A stretch of DNA of 64,000 nucleotides from Chrysopilus asiliformis (lineage: Eukaryota > Arthropoda > Insecta > Diptera > Rhagionidae): the NCBI GenBank assembly GCA_964034945.1, contig OZ035961.1, positions 72,834,310-72,898,309 on the forward strand. The letters run 5' to 3'. Below the pieces are notes generated by a model, which was not told the DNA's origin, searched no databases, and saw only the letters and a program-made list of their open reading frames with translations. Below are positions 62,838 to 64,000 of the stretch, in pieces. The translations under genes were made by a program, and so were the position numbers. Position 1 is the stretch's first letter, and every line of letters starts with the position of its first letter.

Positions 62838-64000
62838 GGATCATCGAAATCGGAGCCGCTGGAGCTCTGCGGAAAGAAATCCAAACAAAATCGCTTTGCC
62901 TTTTAAATATATAGATTCGTGATCAGCGACCCCGATAACCCCCTAATGACATTTTTCCCGGAAAAAATGGGAAAACGGATATTTGCATTATCCTTACAGG
63001 ACCTTCCGTTTTGAATTTTGAAAATCTAACACCGGATTCGTGATCAGCGACCCCAAAAATCCCCGAGTGATACTTTTCAGCCTCCTATTGAGCAGGATTC
63101 ATGGCGAAAATCACGGTTTAAAAACACCCAAACCCCCTTTACTCCCCGTTCACCCCCTTAGGGGTAAAATTTCGGAAAATCTCACCTTAGTGAGCGCCTA
63201 CGCGATGGTTGGGACATATTCTGAAAGTTTCAAGTCTATCTTCATGGATTTGGGCTAGCGTCAGGTTAAACGATTTTATATATAGAGAAGATGGTTTTCA
63301 CTTTTTCCAATAAAAGACGATGCGTAACAGATATTTTTAATTTTACGTTTAAAAAACTCAATTTCAACAAAAAAAAAAATATTTTGCCACCGCTCAGAAT
63401 GGCGCGATGTAGTTTACACTTATTCAGTAGTAAGAATATAAATTTTAAAGATAAATTAAGTAATAAAAAACAGGCAGTCATGGGGGACCAACAGAAGTGA
63501 AAACAATAATATGTAAGGTAATTTTGTCGTGTATTTATACCTATATATTTTTCAACCTGAAATTTTGAAAATATATGCTAATGAGCAGAAATAAAAGTCA
63601 ATATGCATATTAAGGTTTGAATTCCTGAGCAGCACATGATTTTCTTTTAAAACAAATAGCTAGAGATATTTAATTCTTTCTGTATAAGAATGTCACGTGC
63701 TGTTCAGAAATTTTCTGTTTAATTTTATTGTGCTGTATATTTTCCAAAAAAAAATCGTTTTTTTTTGTTATTTTGCTGTATGATATTTTCCAAAAAAAAA
63801 ATCGTTTTTTTATTGTGTAAGAAAGTTATGTGCTATTCAGAAATTTCCTCGCTAATTTTATTTTGCTCTGTACTGTCTTCCAAAAAAAAATCGATTTTTT
63901 CTTTATAAAAAAATCAAATGAAAGCAAATCAGCATTCTTAAGCTGTTAAATTAGCATGTCGGTGACGCGAACTCATAAGATTTTACCCATCCAAAAATCG
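62838..64000. repeat. direct repeat unit, copy 2
   Basis: Matches 60784-61858 and then, without the piggyBac MITE, 62353-62400. Differences include a truncated tRNA-like piece near 63395 and small indels. Runs off the window end. Confidence 0.75.

Overview
This window looks like a gene-poor, transposon-saturated stretch of an insect chromosome, most likely a fly (Diptera). The evidence is AT-rich DNA, introns of about 52-73 bp with GT..AG ends, an animal Mediator subunit, a polyadenylated intron-bearing histone variant, and a repertoire of BEL/Pao, R1/I-type and CR1-like LINEs, Tc1/mariner, pogo, hAT, piggyBac, PIF/Harbinger, P-element and Helentron-like (DINE/HINE-type) repeats. No species is assigned. 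Family calls come from reading translated motifs and element ends by eye.

Only two host genes are convincing. (1) Mediator subunit MED16 lies on the minus strand. Four exons (14219-13932, 13876-13479, 6856-6687, 6632-6492) join in phase; the gene continues beyond what I can recognise on both sides. One intron of about 52 bp has been inflated to 6.6 kb by a hAT element that itself carries a mariner MITE, a deleted piggyBac and a 1.35-kb tandem duplication. (2) A three-exon H2A variant on the plus strand (41845-42363) has a canonical H2A fold region and a C-terminal SQEY motif of the H2A.X kind, with an E2F-like site upstream and a poly(A) signal downstream. A few exon-like pieces (about 32.1-33.3 kb and 40.97-41.16 kb) are unassigned.

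Layout: 0-3.6 kb, a BEL/Pao retrotransposon relic; 3.6-5.0 kb, LINE remains; 5.0-6.2 kb, two inverted-repeat MITEs inside a tandem repeat; 6.5-14.2 kb, MED16 and its nested intron; 14.35-15.6 kb, a Tc1/mariner-like relic; 15.6-22 kb, mostly unassigned DNA with foldbacks and a cluster of CACGGGAATGACG-like motifs; 22.3-27.3 kb, two related PIF/Harbinger elements around a small foldback; 27.9-30.1 kb, minus-strand LINE remains split by TGATGAG-rich DNA; 30.7-31.5 kb, one TIR element inside another; 33.5-40.7 kb, a THAP/P-element transposase tandemly duplicated with a 3303-bp spacing; 41.8-43.9 kb, the H2A variant followed by a pogo/Tigger-like element; 43.9-46.4 kb, Helentron-like repeats, a Harbinger-like scrap and a 100-bp foldback; 46.9-50.4 kb, a CR1-like LINE interrupted by a TIR element; 51.3-52.9 kb, a hAT with a perfect 8-bp target duplication and an internal Harbinger-like MITE; 54.1-57.3 kb, a second P-element family whose long frame is interrupted by one MITE; 57.3-64 kb, tandem repeats, tRNA-like SINE pieces and a direct repeat spaced about 2.05 kb.

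The window is best read as a record of nested insertion. Target-site duplications allow many layers to be ordered. The most informative items are the hAT-inflated MED16 intron, the SQEY-tailed H2A variant, the two P-element lineages (one with an in-frame stop inside a possible 45-nt intron, one silenced by a MITE), and small palindromes repeated inside two different piggyBac-type elements.
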